In this document: in pieces, positions 7,884 through 15,353 of the stretch
Layout of the letters: each line of letters opens with the position of its first letter
How positions within the stretch are numbered: the stretch's first letter is position 1
From: Actinomycetota bacterium
GTDB lineage: Bacteria; Actinomycetota; Thermoleophilia; Gaiellales; Gaiellaceae
Length of the DNA: 33,745 nucleotides
Direction of reading: 5' to 3'
NCBI GenBank assembly: GCA_005888435.1
Contig: VAXO01000034.1
Span: forward strand, 1-33,745
Made by a program: the position numbers and the translations under genes
The notes under the pieces: generated by a model
Told to the model about the DNA's origin: nothing
Databases searched by the model: none
The model's input: the letters and a program-made list of their open reading frames with translations, nothing else

Positions 7884-9442
7884 TGGCGCGCCTCGTCGTC
7901 TTTCTCGGAACCGCGCTGGTGCTGCTCGCCGGCGTCGCGGCGTTCAATTGGTGGGTCGACCCGTTCGGCGAGTTCTGGAAGCCGGCGGCGGTACGGGAGG
8001 CGAGCGCAGCGCGGCCGCCGTGCCTGGTCTCCCACGAACTGATCGGAGGCGAGTACCTCCCGTTCAAGCTCGACGTCTTCCGATCGAGGCCGACGCGAAC
8101 GTTCGTGACCGGGTCGAGCCGTGTACTGAAAATCGGCGCCTGGCCGGGCGAGCGGACGTTCGCGAATCTGGGGATGCCCGTCATGTCCCCGGAGATCGTC
8201 CTGAAGGAGTTACGCGCGCTCCCAGACCGGCCGGAGACGATGTATCTCGGCGTCGAGGCCTTCTGGCTCAACCCGCACTTCCAGGGCTTCGACGTCTCCC
8301 CCGGCTTCGGGCAGCGCGCACGCTACGTCCTCAGCCGCTCGGCGTTCGACGAAAGCGTGCGGATCATCCGGCGTGCGCCGTACGTACTGCTGCACCGCTG
8401 GCGCGAGGAGCGCGTCGGCTCCGCGTGCGTCGTCGGGAGGTCGCGGCCGGCGCTCGCGTGGAGACTCGACGGGTCGCGCGTCTGGAGCTTCGAGCTCGAC
8501 CCGCGCACCTACCACCCCGCGATCGACCCATTCACCACTGACCTGAGCAAGCTCCGGACAGGCATCTACGACGACTGGACCGAGCTTTCGCGACAGCGCG
8601 TCCGCACGCTAGAGCAGGTGCTCGCCCTGGCACGCGCGCGCGGCTGGCGCGTCGTCGGCTTCACGCCGCCCGACGGTGCCCGCTACCTGCGCTTCTTCGC
8701 CGACAACCGTGTGATCGGCCCGCGCTGGCGCACGTTCGGCGAGCTGATGCCAAAGCTCTTCGCCCGCTACGGCTACCGCTGGCTGGACTTCCGCGACGCC
8801 CGCTCGATCCCGTGCCGGCAGTCGGCCTTCGTGGACGGCGGGTATCACACCGACGCGGCGTGCTCGATGCGGATGCGGCAACGACTCGATGCGGCCGCGC
8901 GCGGTCAGGAGACGCTCGTCGCGCTCGGCGACTCGATCCCGGCCGCGCGGCCGCGCGAATGCCACTGCCGCGCCGGCTTCGTCACGCTCTACGCCCGTGC
9001 GCTGAAGCGGCCGGTCAGCGTTCGGAATCTCTCGGTGCCTGGGGCGAACAGCTCCGACCTGCTTGCGCAGCTCCGCCGCAGTGACGGCGTTCACGCCGAC
9101 ACCGTTCTGGTGATGATCGGGCACAACGACACGCCGTGGGTCGAGCCGGGCGGATCCGTCCGACGCCTGCGGCGCAACCTCGCTCGCATCCTCGACCTCG
9201 TCCAGGCACCGGACGTCCGGGTGGCCAACTTCTACGACGATGGGCGCGGCAACCCGCGTGTCGTCGCCGAGTACGCCCGGGCGATCTGCGACGTGGCGCG
9301 CCGGCACGGCGCCCGCTGCGCCGATGTCTACCACGCGTTCACCGCGAAGCTGCTCGCGCCGGACCACGTCCATCCAAACCAGGCCGGACAGCGCCTGATC
9401 GCGCGTCTGCTCTATGCCTTGCCGAGCGCGCGCAAGAAGTAG
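7883..9442 (+). CDS. Membrane-anchored tandem SGNH-hydrolase-like protein, MBOAT partner
   Basis: A 519-residue protein with an N-terminal signal anchor (residues 2-22), then an extracytoplasmic region with two SGNH-like parts. The N-terminal part resembles the AlgX/DUF1574-type fold: TGSSRVLKIG at 76-85 in the Ser block position and DGGYHTDAACSMRMRQRL at 318-335 in the His block position. The C-terminal part is a more typical SGNH/GDSL hydrolase with ALGDSIP (Ser351), VPGANSSD, IGHND (Asn415) and DHVHPNQAGQRL (Asp494, His497). The frame is open further upstream, but the ATG overlapping the MBOAT stop gives the signal anchor. It probably completes O-acyl transfer to, or removes acyl groups from, an exported glycan. 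Its 3' end overlaps convergent cdsA by 31 bp. Confidence 0.88.
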   Translation: MARLVVFLGTALVLLAGVAAFNWWVDPFGEFWKPAAVREASAARPPCLVSHELIGGEYLPFKLDVFRSRPTRTFVTGSSRVLKIGAWPGERTFANLGMPVMSPEIVLKELRALPDRPETMYLGVEAFWLNPHFQGFDVSPGFGQRARYVLSRSAFDESVRIIRRAPYVLLHRWREERVGSACVVGRSRPALAWRLDGSRVWSFELDPRTYHPAIDPFTTDLSKLRTGIYDDWTELSRQRVRTLEQVLALARARGWRVVGFTPPDGARYLRFFADNRVIGPRWRTFGELMPKLFARYGYRWLDFRDARSIPCRQSAFVDGGYHTDAACSMRMRQRLDAAARGQETLVALGDSIPAARPRECHCRAGFVTLYARALKRPVSVRNLSVPGANSSDLLAQLRRSDGVHADTVLVMIGHNDTPWVEPGGSVRRLRRNLARILDLVQAPDVRVANFYDDGRGNPRVVAEYARAICDVARRHGARCADVYHAFTAKLLAPDHVHPNQAGQRLIARLLYALPSARKK

Positions 9443-10209
9443 AACGCCGCGACGAACGCAAACAGCGGCGCGTCGAGGCGGTCGAGAACGCCGCCGTGCC
9501 CGGCGAGCAGCCGGCCCGAGTCCTTGACCTGCATGTCGCGCTTGATGCCCGACTCGAACAGGTCGCCCAGCGGGCCTGCCACCGCCACGACCAGGCCGAG
9601 GAAGATCGAGTCGGCGATCGACACGAAGTCCTGCTTGTAGAGCGTCACGAACATGACGAAGACGGTGGCGATCGTGCCGAAGAGGAATCCCTCCCACGTC
9701 TTGCCCGGCGACAGCGCCGGCGCGAGCTTGTGACGGCCGATCATGCGCCCGGCGAAGAAGGCACCAATGTCGCCCGCCCAGACCGCGAGCAGCACCGCGA
9801 AAGTCGCGAGCCGGCCGTGGCCCGAGTTGTCGCGCAGCAGCAGGAGGTGCGCGAGGCAGAGCCCGATCCAAGCTGCGCCGAGCACCGTCGCCGCGATTGC
9901 CACCGTCGCCGACTGCCGCGTCTGGCCGACCCAGTGGAGGATGAAGGCGAGAGCGATCGTCGAGAGAAAGCCGGCGAGCGTCCAGTCGAGGCCGCCGAGC
10001 TCGGCGCCGAGCAGCGAGAGCAGCGCACCGGCATATGCGGCGAGTGTGACCGGCCGCAGCGCGCGCGTCATCAACGCGTACTCGTGCAGCGCGAGCACTG
10101 CCACAACCGCCGCGAGCGCGAAGAGCCACCAGCCGCCCGCGTAGACGAGCGCCAACACGACCGGGAGGCCGACGACCGCGACCAGGATCCGCGATGTGAG
10201 CGGGCTCAG
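9412..10209 (-). CDS. cdsA: Phosphatidate cytidylyltransferase (CDP-diglyceride synthase)
   Basis: CdsA makes CDP-diacylglycerol from phosphatidate and CTP in the membrane. Multiple hydrophobic helices precede the diagnostic C-terminal signature, here SGIKRDMQVKDSG followed by GHGGVLDRLDAPLF. The start is a problem. Homologues begin just before TSRILVAVVGLP, yet no ATG, GTG or TTG occurs there in frame. I place the start at a CTG (10209) 5 nt after the uppS stop, giving 265 residues. The only upstream ATG (10323) would add 38 Ser/Arg-rich residues that are the out-of-frame shadow of uppS. The next GTG lies inside the first membrane helix. The 3' end overlaps the convergent SGNH gene by 31 bp. 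Confidence 0.92.
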   Translation of the reverse strand: MSPLTSRILVAVVGLPVVLALVYAGGWWLFALAAVVAVLALHEYALMTRALRPVTLAAYAGALLSLLGAELGGLDWTLAGFLSTIALAFILHWVGQTRQSATVAIAATVLGAAWIGLCLAHLLLLRDNSGHGRLATFAVLLAVWAGDIGAFFAGRMIGRHKLAPALSPGKTWEGFLFGTIATVFVMFVTLYKQDFVSIADSIFLGLVVAVAGPLGDLFESGIKRDMQVKDSGRLLAGHGGVLDRLDAPLFAFVAAFYFLRALGKA

Positions 10210-10213
10210 CGGG

Positions 10214-10954
10214 CTACCGCCCGCCGAAGCGGCGCCTGCGGCTGGCGTAATCGTCGAGCGCGGCGCGGAGCTGGTCCTCGCCGAAGTCCGGCCAGAGCGT
10301 GTCGACGAACACGAGCTCGGCATAGGCGAGCTGCCACAGGAGGAAGTTGGAGATTCTCAGCTCGCCGGACGTGCGGATCAGGAGGTCAAGGTCGGGCATC
10401 TCGGGAGCGTTCAGGTACGACGCGAACGTCTCCTCGTCGACCTCGAGGCCGGCCCGGACGGCGGTGTTCGCCGCGTCGACGATCTCGGCGCGGCCGCCGT
10501 AGTCGAACGCGATCCAGAGATTCAGCCGCAGGTTGCGCTCGGTCTCGCGCTCGAGCGCCGCCATCCGCTCCCGGAGAGCCTGCGGGGCGCGGTCACGCCG
10601 GCCGATGAAGCGCGTTCGGACGCCCTGGCGAACGAGATCGGGCAGCTCCCGCTCGATCGTCTCCGTGAAGATCTCCATCAGGAGCTCGACCTCCTCCGGG
10701 GGGCGCGTCCAGTTCTCGGTCGAGAAGGCGTAGACGGCGAGGGACTCGACACCGAGATCGATCGCAGCCTCGACAGTACGGCGCAGCGCCTTCGTGCCGG
10801 CTCGGTGACCCGCGGCGATGGGCAATCCGCGCTTGCGCGCCCAGCGTGCGTTGCCGTCCATGATGATCGCGACGGCGTGCGCGACGTCCGGCAGGTCCGG
10901 CTCGAGGGCAGGACGGACGTGCCGCAGCGTCCGGATCTTGGTGAGGAGGCTCAC
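10214..10954 (-). CDS. uppS: Isoprenyl (undecaprenyl) diphosphate synthase, cis type
   Basis: This 246-residue cis-prenyltransferase condenses IPP units onto an allylic diphosphate to make the C50-C55 carrier lipid for cell-wall glycans. Signatures are HAVAIIMDGNARWARKRG with the catalytic Asp, AAGHRAGTKALR, LAVYAFSTENWTRP, and the C-terminal DLLIRTSGELRISNFLLWQ and LVFVDTLWPDF. Chain length cannot be decided from sequence; actinobacteria often make decaprenyl diphosphate. The GTG start overlaps the frr stop by 4 nt (GTGA); GGAGGT lies almost on top of the GTG, too close to act as a normal Shine-Dalgarno, so coupling is likely. Confidence 0.96.
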   Translation of the reverse strand: MSLLTKIRTLRHVRPALEPDLPDVAHAVAIIMDGNARWARKRGLPIAAGHRAGTKALRRTVEAAIDLGVESLAVYAFSTENWTRPPEEVELLMEIFTETIERELPDLVRQGVRTRFIGRRDRAPQALRERMAALERETERNLRLNLWIAFDYGGRAEIVDAANTAVRAGLEVDEETFASYLNAPEMPDLDLLIRTSGELRISNFLLWQLAYAELVFVDTLWPDFGEDQLRAALDDYASRRRRFGGR

Positions 10955-11505
10955 ACCTCCATGATCTCGGCCTCTTTGTGCTTCAAGAGATCCTCGATCG
11001 TCTTCGTGTGCTCGTCGGTCAGCTTCTGCACGCTCTCCTCGGCACGGCGCTCGTCGTCGCTGCCCACGTCCTTCAGCTCCTTCAGGTGATGGACAGCATC
11101 ACGGCGAACGTTCCGAACCGCCACCTTGCCTTCCTCCGCGATCTTGCGGACGACCTTGACGAGCTCCTTGCGGCGCTCCTCGGTGGGCTGAGGCATCGGC
11201 AGCCGGATCATCTTGCCGTCGTTCGAGGGCGTCAGCCCGAGGTCGGACTCCTGAATCGCCTTCTCGATCCCCTTGATCGAGCTTGGGTCGAACGGCTGAA
11301 TCGTCAGCATGCGCGGCTCCGGCACGTTGATCGTCGCGAGCTGCTTCAGCGGCGTCGCAGTGCCGTAGTAGTCGATCTGGACGCGATCGAGCAGCGCGGC
11401 CGACGCACGACCCGTGCGCACGGTATTGAACTCGCTGCGCGTGTGCTCGACGCTCGAGTCCATCCGTTTGCGCGCGTCTTGGATTAGCTCGTCGACGGTC
11501 GCCAT
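10951..11505 (-). CDS. frr: Ribosome recycling factor
   Basis: RRF splits post-termination ribosomes together with EF-G. The 184-residue length and sequence are canonical: a long helix with RKRMDSSVEHTRSEFNTVRTGRAS, the middle beta domain with ATINVPEPRMLTIQPFDPSS and GLTPSNDGKMIRLPMPQPTEERR, and the C-terminal helix RNVRRDAVHHLKEL. The start is ATG, sharing one base with the pyrH stop (TGATG), with GGAGGAG just upstream inside pyrH. The frame remains open far upstream through pyrH, but that is an arginine-rich shadow. Confidence 0.97.
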   Translation of the reverse strand: MATVDELIQDARKRMDSSVEHTRSEFNTVRTGRASAALLDRVQIDYYGTATPLKQLATINVPEPRMLTIQPFDPSSIKGIEKAIQESDLGLTPSNDGKMIRLPMPQPTEERRKELVKVVRKIAEEGKVAVRNVRRDAVHHLKELKDVGSDDERRAEESVQKLTDEHTKTIEDLLKHKEAEIMEV

Positions 11506-12278
11506 CAGCTCTCCTCCTCCGCAGGGGTCGCGATGATCGTGCCGATGCGCTCGCCTCCGACGACGCGCCGGATGTTGGCGTCCGCGAGCTGGAACACGTA
11601 GATCGGCAGGTGGTTGTCCATGCAGAGCGACAGCGCGGTCGTGTCCATCACCTTCAGACCGCGCTCGATCGCCTGCAAATGCGTGAGCTCCGGGATGAAC
11701 TGCGCGTCCGGATCGAGCCGCGGGTCGCCCGCGAACACACCCTCGGTGCCGTGCTTCGCCATCAGGATGGCGTCCGCGTTGATCTCGAGCGCGCGCAGCG
11801 CGGCCGCGGTGTCCGTCGTGAAGAACGGGTTGCCGGTGCCTGCGGCGAAGATGACAATCCGGCCCTTCTCGAGGTGGCGGATGGCACGCCTGCGAATGTA
11901 CGGCTCCGCGACCTCCTTCAGCTCGAGCGCCGAGAGTACGCGCGTGTACGCGCCACGGTCCTCCAGCGCGTCCTGGAGCGCGAGCGAGTTCAGGACGGTG
12001 GCGAGCATCCCGGCGTAGTCGCCCGTCGCGCGGTCCATGCCCTCGGCGGCCGCCGCCATGCCGCGGTAGATGTTCCCGGCGCCGACGACGATCGCCGTCT
12101 CGACGCCCGAGGTCTGCACCTCGACGATCTCCTCGGCGATCGAGTCGATCGTGTCTCGGTCCATGCCGTACTCGCGGTCGCCCAGCAGCGATTCGCCCGA
12201 GAGCTTCAGCAGGACGCGCTGGAAGACCGGTCGCAGCTCGGTGGGGGTGGTTACGACCTCCTCGGACGAGACCGTCAT
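11505..12278 (-). CDS. pyrH: Uridylate kinase (UMP kinase)
   Basis: PyrH phosphorylates UMP to UDP. The 257-residue amino-acid-kinase-fold protein shows [20 protein letters not shown], the GNIYRG loop in [30 protein letters not shown], and [17 protein letters not shown] with the UMP/ATP-site [18 protein letters not shown] near the end. The ATG overlaps the tsf stop by 4 nt (ATGA). A 15-residue N-terminal extension precedes the conserved core. Confidence 0.97.
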   Translation of the reverse strand: MTVSSEEVVTTPTELRPVFQRVLLKLSGESLLGDREYGMDRDTIDSIAEEIVEVQTSGVETAIVVGAGNIYRGMAAAAEGMDRATGDYAGMLATVLNSLALQDALEDRGAYTRVLSALELKEVAEPYIRRRAIRHLEKGRIVIFAAGTGNPFFTTDTAAALRALEINADAILMAKHGTEGVFAGDPRLDPDAQFIPELTHLQAIERGLKVMDTTALSLCMDNHLPIYVFQLADANIRRVVGGERIGTIIATPAEEES

Positions 12279-13081
12279 CCGGCGCTGAGCTCGAAGCGCT
12301 CGAATTCGAGCACCTCCGCCCCTTCCTCGCCGAGCGCGTCACCGACCGTCTTGCCCGAATCGTGGATCCAGTCCTGCTCGAGCAGGACGTTGGCGCCGAA
12401 GAACCGCTTGTTGAGCATGCCCTCCACGATCTTCTCGCGGGCCTGCTCGGGCTTCGACTGCACCTCGTCGGTGCTCGCGTAGATCTCGCGCTCCTGCGCG
12501 ACCGTGTCCTCGGGGACGTCGTCGCGGCCGATCCAGCTCGGCTTCATCGCGGCGATGTGCATCGCAAGCTTCCGGGCGAGATCGTCGGAGCCGCCACGGA
12601 CCTGCAGCAGCACGCCGATCTTGTTGCGCGGCGGATGCGCGTACGCGGCCACCTTGGCGCTGTTCACTGCCTCGAAGCGGGCCGCACCCGTGACCACGAT
12701 GTTCTCGCCGAGCTTCCCGGCGAGGTGCGCACGCTCCTCCTCGAGCTCCGACTCGGCGCCCGGACCGTTCGCCTCGACGCTCTCGAGCACCTTCTTCGCG
12801 AACGCAAGGAACTCGTTGTTGTTCGAGACCGGGTCGGTCTCGCACCCGACGGCGACCATCGTGCCGCGCTTTCCGTCCTCCGCGAGGCGATAGCCGACTT
12901 TCCCCTCGGGCGTCGCGCGGTCGGCACGTTTGGCCGCACCGGCCATGCCCTTCTCCCGCAGCAGGCGGACGGCGGCCTCCATGTCGCCGTTCGCCTCCTG
13001 CAGCGCACGCTTGCTGTCCATCATCGGCGCGCCGGTCAGGTCGCGCAGCTCCTTGACGAGTGCCGCAGCGATCTCAGCCAT
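12275..13081 (-). CDS. tsf: Translation elongation factor Ts
   Basis: EF-Ts is the nucleotide-exchange factor for EF-Tu. The 268 residues contain the UBA-like N-terminus ([20 protein letters not shown]), the EF-Tu-contact motif [12 protein letters not shown], the core [16 protein letters not shown] and the C-terminal [14 protein letters not shown]. The first 8 nt overlap the end of rpsB, so rpsB-tsf are translated as a coupled pair as in most bacteria. Confidence 0.97.
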   Translation of the reverse strand: MAEIAAALVKELRDLTGAPMMDSKRALQEANGDMEAAVRLLREKGMAGAAKRADRATPEGKVGYRLAEDGKRGTMVAVGCETDPVSNNNEFLAFAKKVLESVEANGPGAESELEEERAHLAGKLGENIVVTGAARFEAVNSAKVAAYAHPPRNKIGVLLQVRGGSDDLARKLAMHIAAMKPSWIGRDDVPEDTVAQEREIYASTDEVQSKPEQAREKIVEGMLNKRFFGANVLLEQDWIHDSGKTVGDALGEEGAEVLEFERFELSAG

Positions 13082-13982
13082 CGCTCGTGACCTCCTCCGA
13101 CGTAGCGCCTGCGTCGGCCTGAGGAGCCTGCTGCGTGGCCTCCTCGGCCACCGGCTCCTCGCCCGGCGACACCTGCTCCTCGCCCGGCGACACCTGCTCC
13201 TCGCCCGGCGACACCTGCTCGTAGTCCCCTTCGGGGACCGTCTCCTCCTGCTGCGGGGCCGCGCCGTTGCTCTCCGACGGCGCGAAGTCCGCCGGCGTCG
13301 CCTTCTGCTGTCCGGCGGCGATGCCGTCCGCGACCACGCGCACGATCAGGTCGCACGAGCGGATCGCGTCGTCGTTGCCGGGGATGATGTAGTCAGCCTC
13401 GTCCGGGTCGCTGTTCGTGTCGACGACGGCGATGACCGGCAGGCCGAGTCGGCGCGCCTCGCGCACCGCGAGCTGCTCTTTGCGCAGGTCGATGATGAAC
13501 ATGGCGTCCGGCTGGCGCTTCATGTCAGCCACGCCGCCGAGGTTCTCCTCGAGCTTCTCGAGCTCGCCGAGCATCGAGATGCGCTCTTTCGCCGGGAGCA
13601 GCTCGAGCTGGCCCTCCTCCTTCAACCGACGCAGCTCGTGCAGCCGGTCGATGCGGTCGGAGATCGTGCGCCAGTTCGTCAGGAGCCCGCCGAGCCAGCG
13701 GTGGTTGACGTAGGGCATACCAACCCGCTTGGCCTGCTCCTCGACTGCAGTTTGGCTCTGCTTCTTCGTGCCGACGAAGAGAATCGAGCCGCCGCGCTCG
13801 GCGAGATTGCGTGCAAACGAGTGTGCTTCCTCGAGCAGCTGGAGCGTCTGCTGGAGGTCGATGATGTAGATACCGCCCCGCTCCGTGAAGATGAAGCGGC
13901 GCATCTTGGGATTCCAGCGACGCGTCTGGTGGCCGAAATGGACCCCGGCCTCCAAAAGCTCGCGCATAGAGACGACGGACAT
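13074..13982 (-). CDS. rpsB: 30S ribosomal protein S2 with acidic repeat-bearing C-terminal tail
   Basis: S2 core signatures are [49 protein letters not shown] and [29 protein letters not shown]. The core ends near residue 224; a further tail of about 78 acidic, Gln/Glu-rich residues follows, including three perfect EQVSPGE repeats (255-275). I start at the ATG giving SVVSMRELL, which has the purine-rich AAAGGGGA 10 nt upstream; 34 more codons are open upstream but lack similarity. It is the first gene of rpsB-tsf-pyrH-frr-uppS-cdsA, and the terminator at 14099-14120 isolates it from rluD, so its promoter must lie in the preceding ~115 bp. Confidence 0.97.
   Translation of the reverse strand: MSVVSMRELLEAGVHFGHQTRRWNPKMRRFIFTERGGIYIIDLQQTLQLLEEAHSFARNLAERGGSILFVGTKKQSQTAVEEQAKRVGMPYVNHRWLGGLLTNWRTISDRIDRLHELRRLKEEGQLELLPAKERISMLGELEKLEENLGGVADMKRQPDAMFIIDLRKEQLAVREARRLGLPVIAVVDTNSDPDEADYIIPGNDDAIRSCDLIVRVVADGIAAGQQKATPADFAPSESNGAAPQQEETVPEGDYEQVSPGEEQVSPGEEQVSPGEEPVAEEATQQAPQADAGATSEEVTSDG
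13158..13220 (-). repeat. In-frame 3 x 21-bp tandem repeat in rpsB
   Basis: Three adjacent 21-bp copies encode EQVSPGE three times in the S2 tail. The copies are almost identical at DNA level, indicating recent expansion or ongoing homogenisation. The unit length keeps frame, so copy number can vary without harming the S2 core. Confidence 0.9.
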
Positions 13983-13992
13983 CGGGATGAAG

Positions 13993-14000
13993 TCCCCTTT
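13993..14000 (-). promoter_or_regulatory. Ribosome binding site of rpsB
   Basis: AAAGGGGA on the minus strand, 10 nt before the ATG, decides the rpsB start among several in-frame possibilities. The same AAAGGGGA recurs before divIVA. Confidence 0.65.
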
Positions 14001-14098
14001 CTGGTTTCGGGTCTGTGACTGCCGGCGGGCCTGGCTGGAACCGGCGTCCGTCCGGAGCCGGCACCACCACCCAGGTTGATCCACCGGGTAGGAGTGGC

Positions 14099-14120
14099 AA
14101 AAACCGCTGCATTCTAGCGG
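14099..14120 (-). terminator. Intrinsic terminator between rluD operon and rpsB
   Basis: On the minus strand CCGCT and AGCGG form a 5-bp stem around a 7-nt loop and are followed by TTTTT. It lies 1 nt after the stop codon of the broken gene downstream of rluD and ends the murA-rluD block before rpsB. The short stem makes it moderate rather than strong. Confidence 0.6.
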
Positions 14121-14343
14121 CTAGTCGCGGCGGGCGGCCCAGTCGCGCCAGCGGCGATAGGACTCCGCCAACGGAGCCAGGCGTGACAATCCGCATCTCG
14201 AGTTGCTCTGCAAGCTCGGAGATCAGGCGGAAGATCGTGTCCGAGCCGGGACGGCGACCATGATGTCGCTGCTCGGCTCGGCCTACGCGCGCTCGCTCGA
14301 GGTCGAAGGATGGCTCGCGGACCAGCACGACATCCCAGCTCAT
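14121..14343 (-). pseudogene. Frame-broken remnant of a ~75-residue gene after rluD
   Basis: The ATG at 14343 overlaps the rluD stop (ATGA), the coupling signature used throughout this region, and opens with SWDVVLVREPSFDLERAR. GC-rich third positions and protein-like sequence then switch frame three times. AEPSSDIMVAVP (from 14282) is in the second frame. SDTIFRLISELAEQLEMRI (from about 14244) is back in the first. LAPLAESYRRWRDWAARRD (from 14180) is in the second again and reaches a TAG at 14121-14123, 1 nt before a terminator. The simplest reading is a former coupled gene of about 75 codons with at least three indels; its family is not recognised. Read without frameshift, the first frame just runs on into the antisense-like shadow of rpsB. 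A local sequencing or assembly error is the alternative. Confidence 0.5.
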
Positions 14344-15227
14344 TTGCGCGCCCGCACGAGCGCGGCGGCCAGGTCTTCCGGCAGCGGCGACTCGACCTCG
14401 ACCCGCTCTCCCGTGAACGGATGCAGGAACGCGAGCCGCGCCGCGTGCAGGAACTGGCGCTCCAAGCCGAGCTCGTGCGCACGGCCGTAGAGCGGGTCGC
14501 CCGCCACGGGGAGGTCGATCGCGGCAAGGTGGACGCGGATCTGATGCGTGCGGCCCGTCTCGAGCTTCACGTCGAGCAGGGTGTGCTGCGGGTACAGCTC
14601 GCCGACCTCGAAATGCGTGACCGCCTCACGCGGGCTGTCGGTGTCGAGCGAGTGGCGCATCGGGTCTCGGCGATCCCGGCCGATCGGCGCCTCGATCCGG
14701 CCGCTGCGCGAGCGCGGCCTGCCGACAACGAGCGCGAGGTAATGCCGCTCGAGCTCGCGCTTGCGCACGAGGTTCTGCAACCGGTCGTGCGCTTCCTCCG
14801 AGCGCGCGACCACCATCAGGCCGGACGTGTCGCGGTCGAGCCGGTGCACGATGCCCGGCCGGTCCTCGTCGCCGCCGGCGACGTCGTGCGCGAGGAGCCC
14901 GTGCACGAGCGTGCCTGTCGCGTGCCCGGGAGCCGGATGGACGACGAGCCCCGCCGGCTTGTCGACGACCACGAGGTGCTCGTCCTCGTACGCGATCCGC
15001 AGATCCATCTGCTCCGGCGCGAGCGGGCGGACGACGGTCTCCGGCGCTTCGAACTCCACCTCCTCCCCGCCGCTCAGCCGATGGCTCTTCACCCGCGCCT
15101 CTCCGTCGACGAGCACCCCGCTCTCGAGCACTCGTTCGGCGCGGCCGCGCGAGCCGATCTCCGGCAGCGAGGCGAGGTAGCGGTCGAGCCGCTCGCCGGC
15201 TGCCGCGTCAGGAACGCGCTGCTTCAC
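14340..15227 (-). CDS. rluD: RluD-type pseudouridine synthase
   Basis: A 295-residue RluA/RluD-family enzyme that isomerises uridines in 23S rRNA helix 69 or a related RNA. An S4-like RNA-binding domain occupies about residues 1-60 (GERLDRYLAS, RAERVLESGVLVDGE). The catalytic domain has DKPAGLVVHPAPGH and the catalytic motif GIVHRLDRDTSGLMVVA with Asp131, followed by LETGRTHQIRVHL and FLHAARLAFLHP. The start is GTG. lspA lies directly upstream, a common pairing, separated here by a structured 74-bp gap. Its stop overlaps the ATG of a broken gene. Confidence 0.95.
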   Translation of the reverse strand: MKQRVPDAAAGERLDRYLASLPEIGSRGRAERVLESGVLVDGEARVKSHRLSGGEEVEFEAPETVVRPLAPEQMDLRIAYEDEHLVVVDKPAGLVVHPAPGHATGTLVHGLLAHDVAGGDEDRPGIVHRLDRDTSGLMVVARSEEAHDRLQNLVRKRELERHYLALVVGRPRSRSGRIEAPIGRDRRDPMRHSLDTDSPREAVTHFEVGELYPQHTLLDVKLETGRTHQIRVHLAAIDLPVAGDPLYGRAHELGLERQFLHAARLAFLHPFTGERVEVESPLPEDLAAALVRARK

Positions 15228-15263
15228 GCACGCGCGGCGGCCGTGCGGCTTTGCGGTCGGCAG

Positions 15264-15353
15264 TGACCAACGCGAGCCTGCGACGTTGCTTGCAACGTCG
15301 CTTACAGGCGCGGGCTCTGCCCGTGCGGACGGCTCAACAAAGCTCGTTGGTCA
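15264..15353 (+). repeat. Branched palindromic element (possible three-way junction) at lspA/rluD
   Basis: An outer stem pairs TGACCAAC (15264-15271) with GTTGGTCA (15346-15353), then continues GAGC/GCTC after a 2-nt bulge. It encloses two hairpins. One is GCGACGTTGC-TT-GCAACGTCGC at 15280-15301, a perfect 10-bp stem. The other is GCGCGGGC-TCT-GCCCGTGC at 15308-15326, 8 bp with one G-U on the plus strand. The element fills the lspA-rluD gap and contains the last 17 codons of lspA. Its plus strand is antisense to the operon. It may be a mobile palindromic repeat or a structured RNA. Confidence 0.6.

Noticed and set aside
10209-10323. ATG at 10323 as cdsA start
   Set aside because: It would overlap uppS by 110 bp and add Ser/Arg-rich sequence unlike any CdsA N-terminus.
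9136-10608. 490-codon plus-strand frame opposite cdsA/uppS, and similar long antisense frames such as 29106-30695, 30924-32576 and the 1096-codon minus frame overlapping dnaE2
   Set aside because: These are typical high-GC shadow frames: Arg/Ala/Pro-rich, no domain motif, and wholly covered by well-supported genes.
13993-14098. S2 autoregulatory leader or riboswitch upstream of rpsB
   Set aside because: The stretch is about 105 bp and I could not recognise a conserved leader fold; only the ribosome binding site is supportable.
13525-14343. A 272-residue minus-strand protein starting at the ATG that overlaps the rluD stop
   Set aside because: After about 19 codons the coding signal leaves this frame, and from 13982 downward it is an out-of-frame shadow of rpsB. 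I read the first part as a pseudogene instead.
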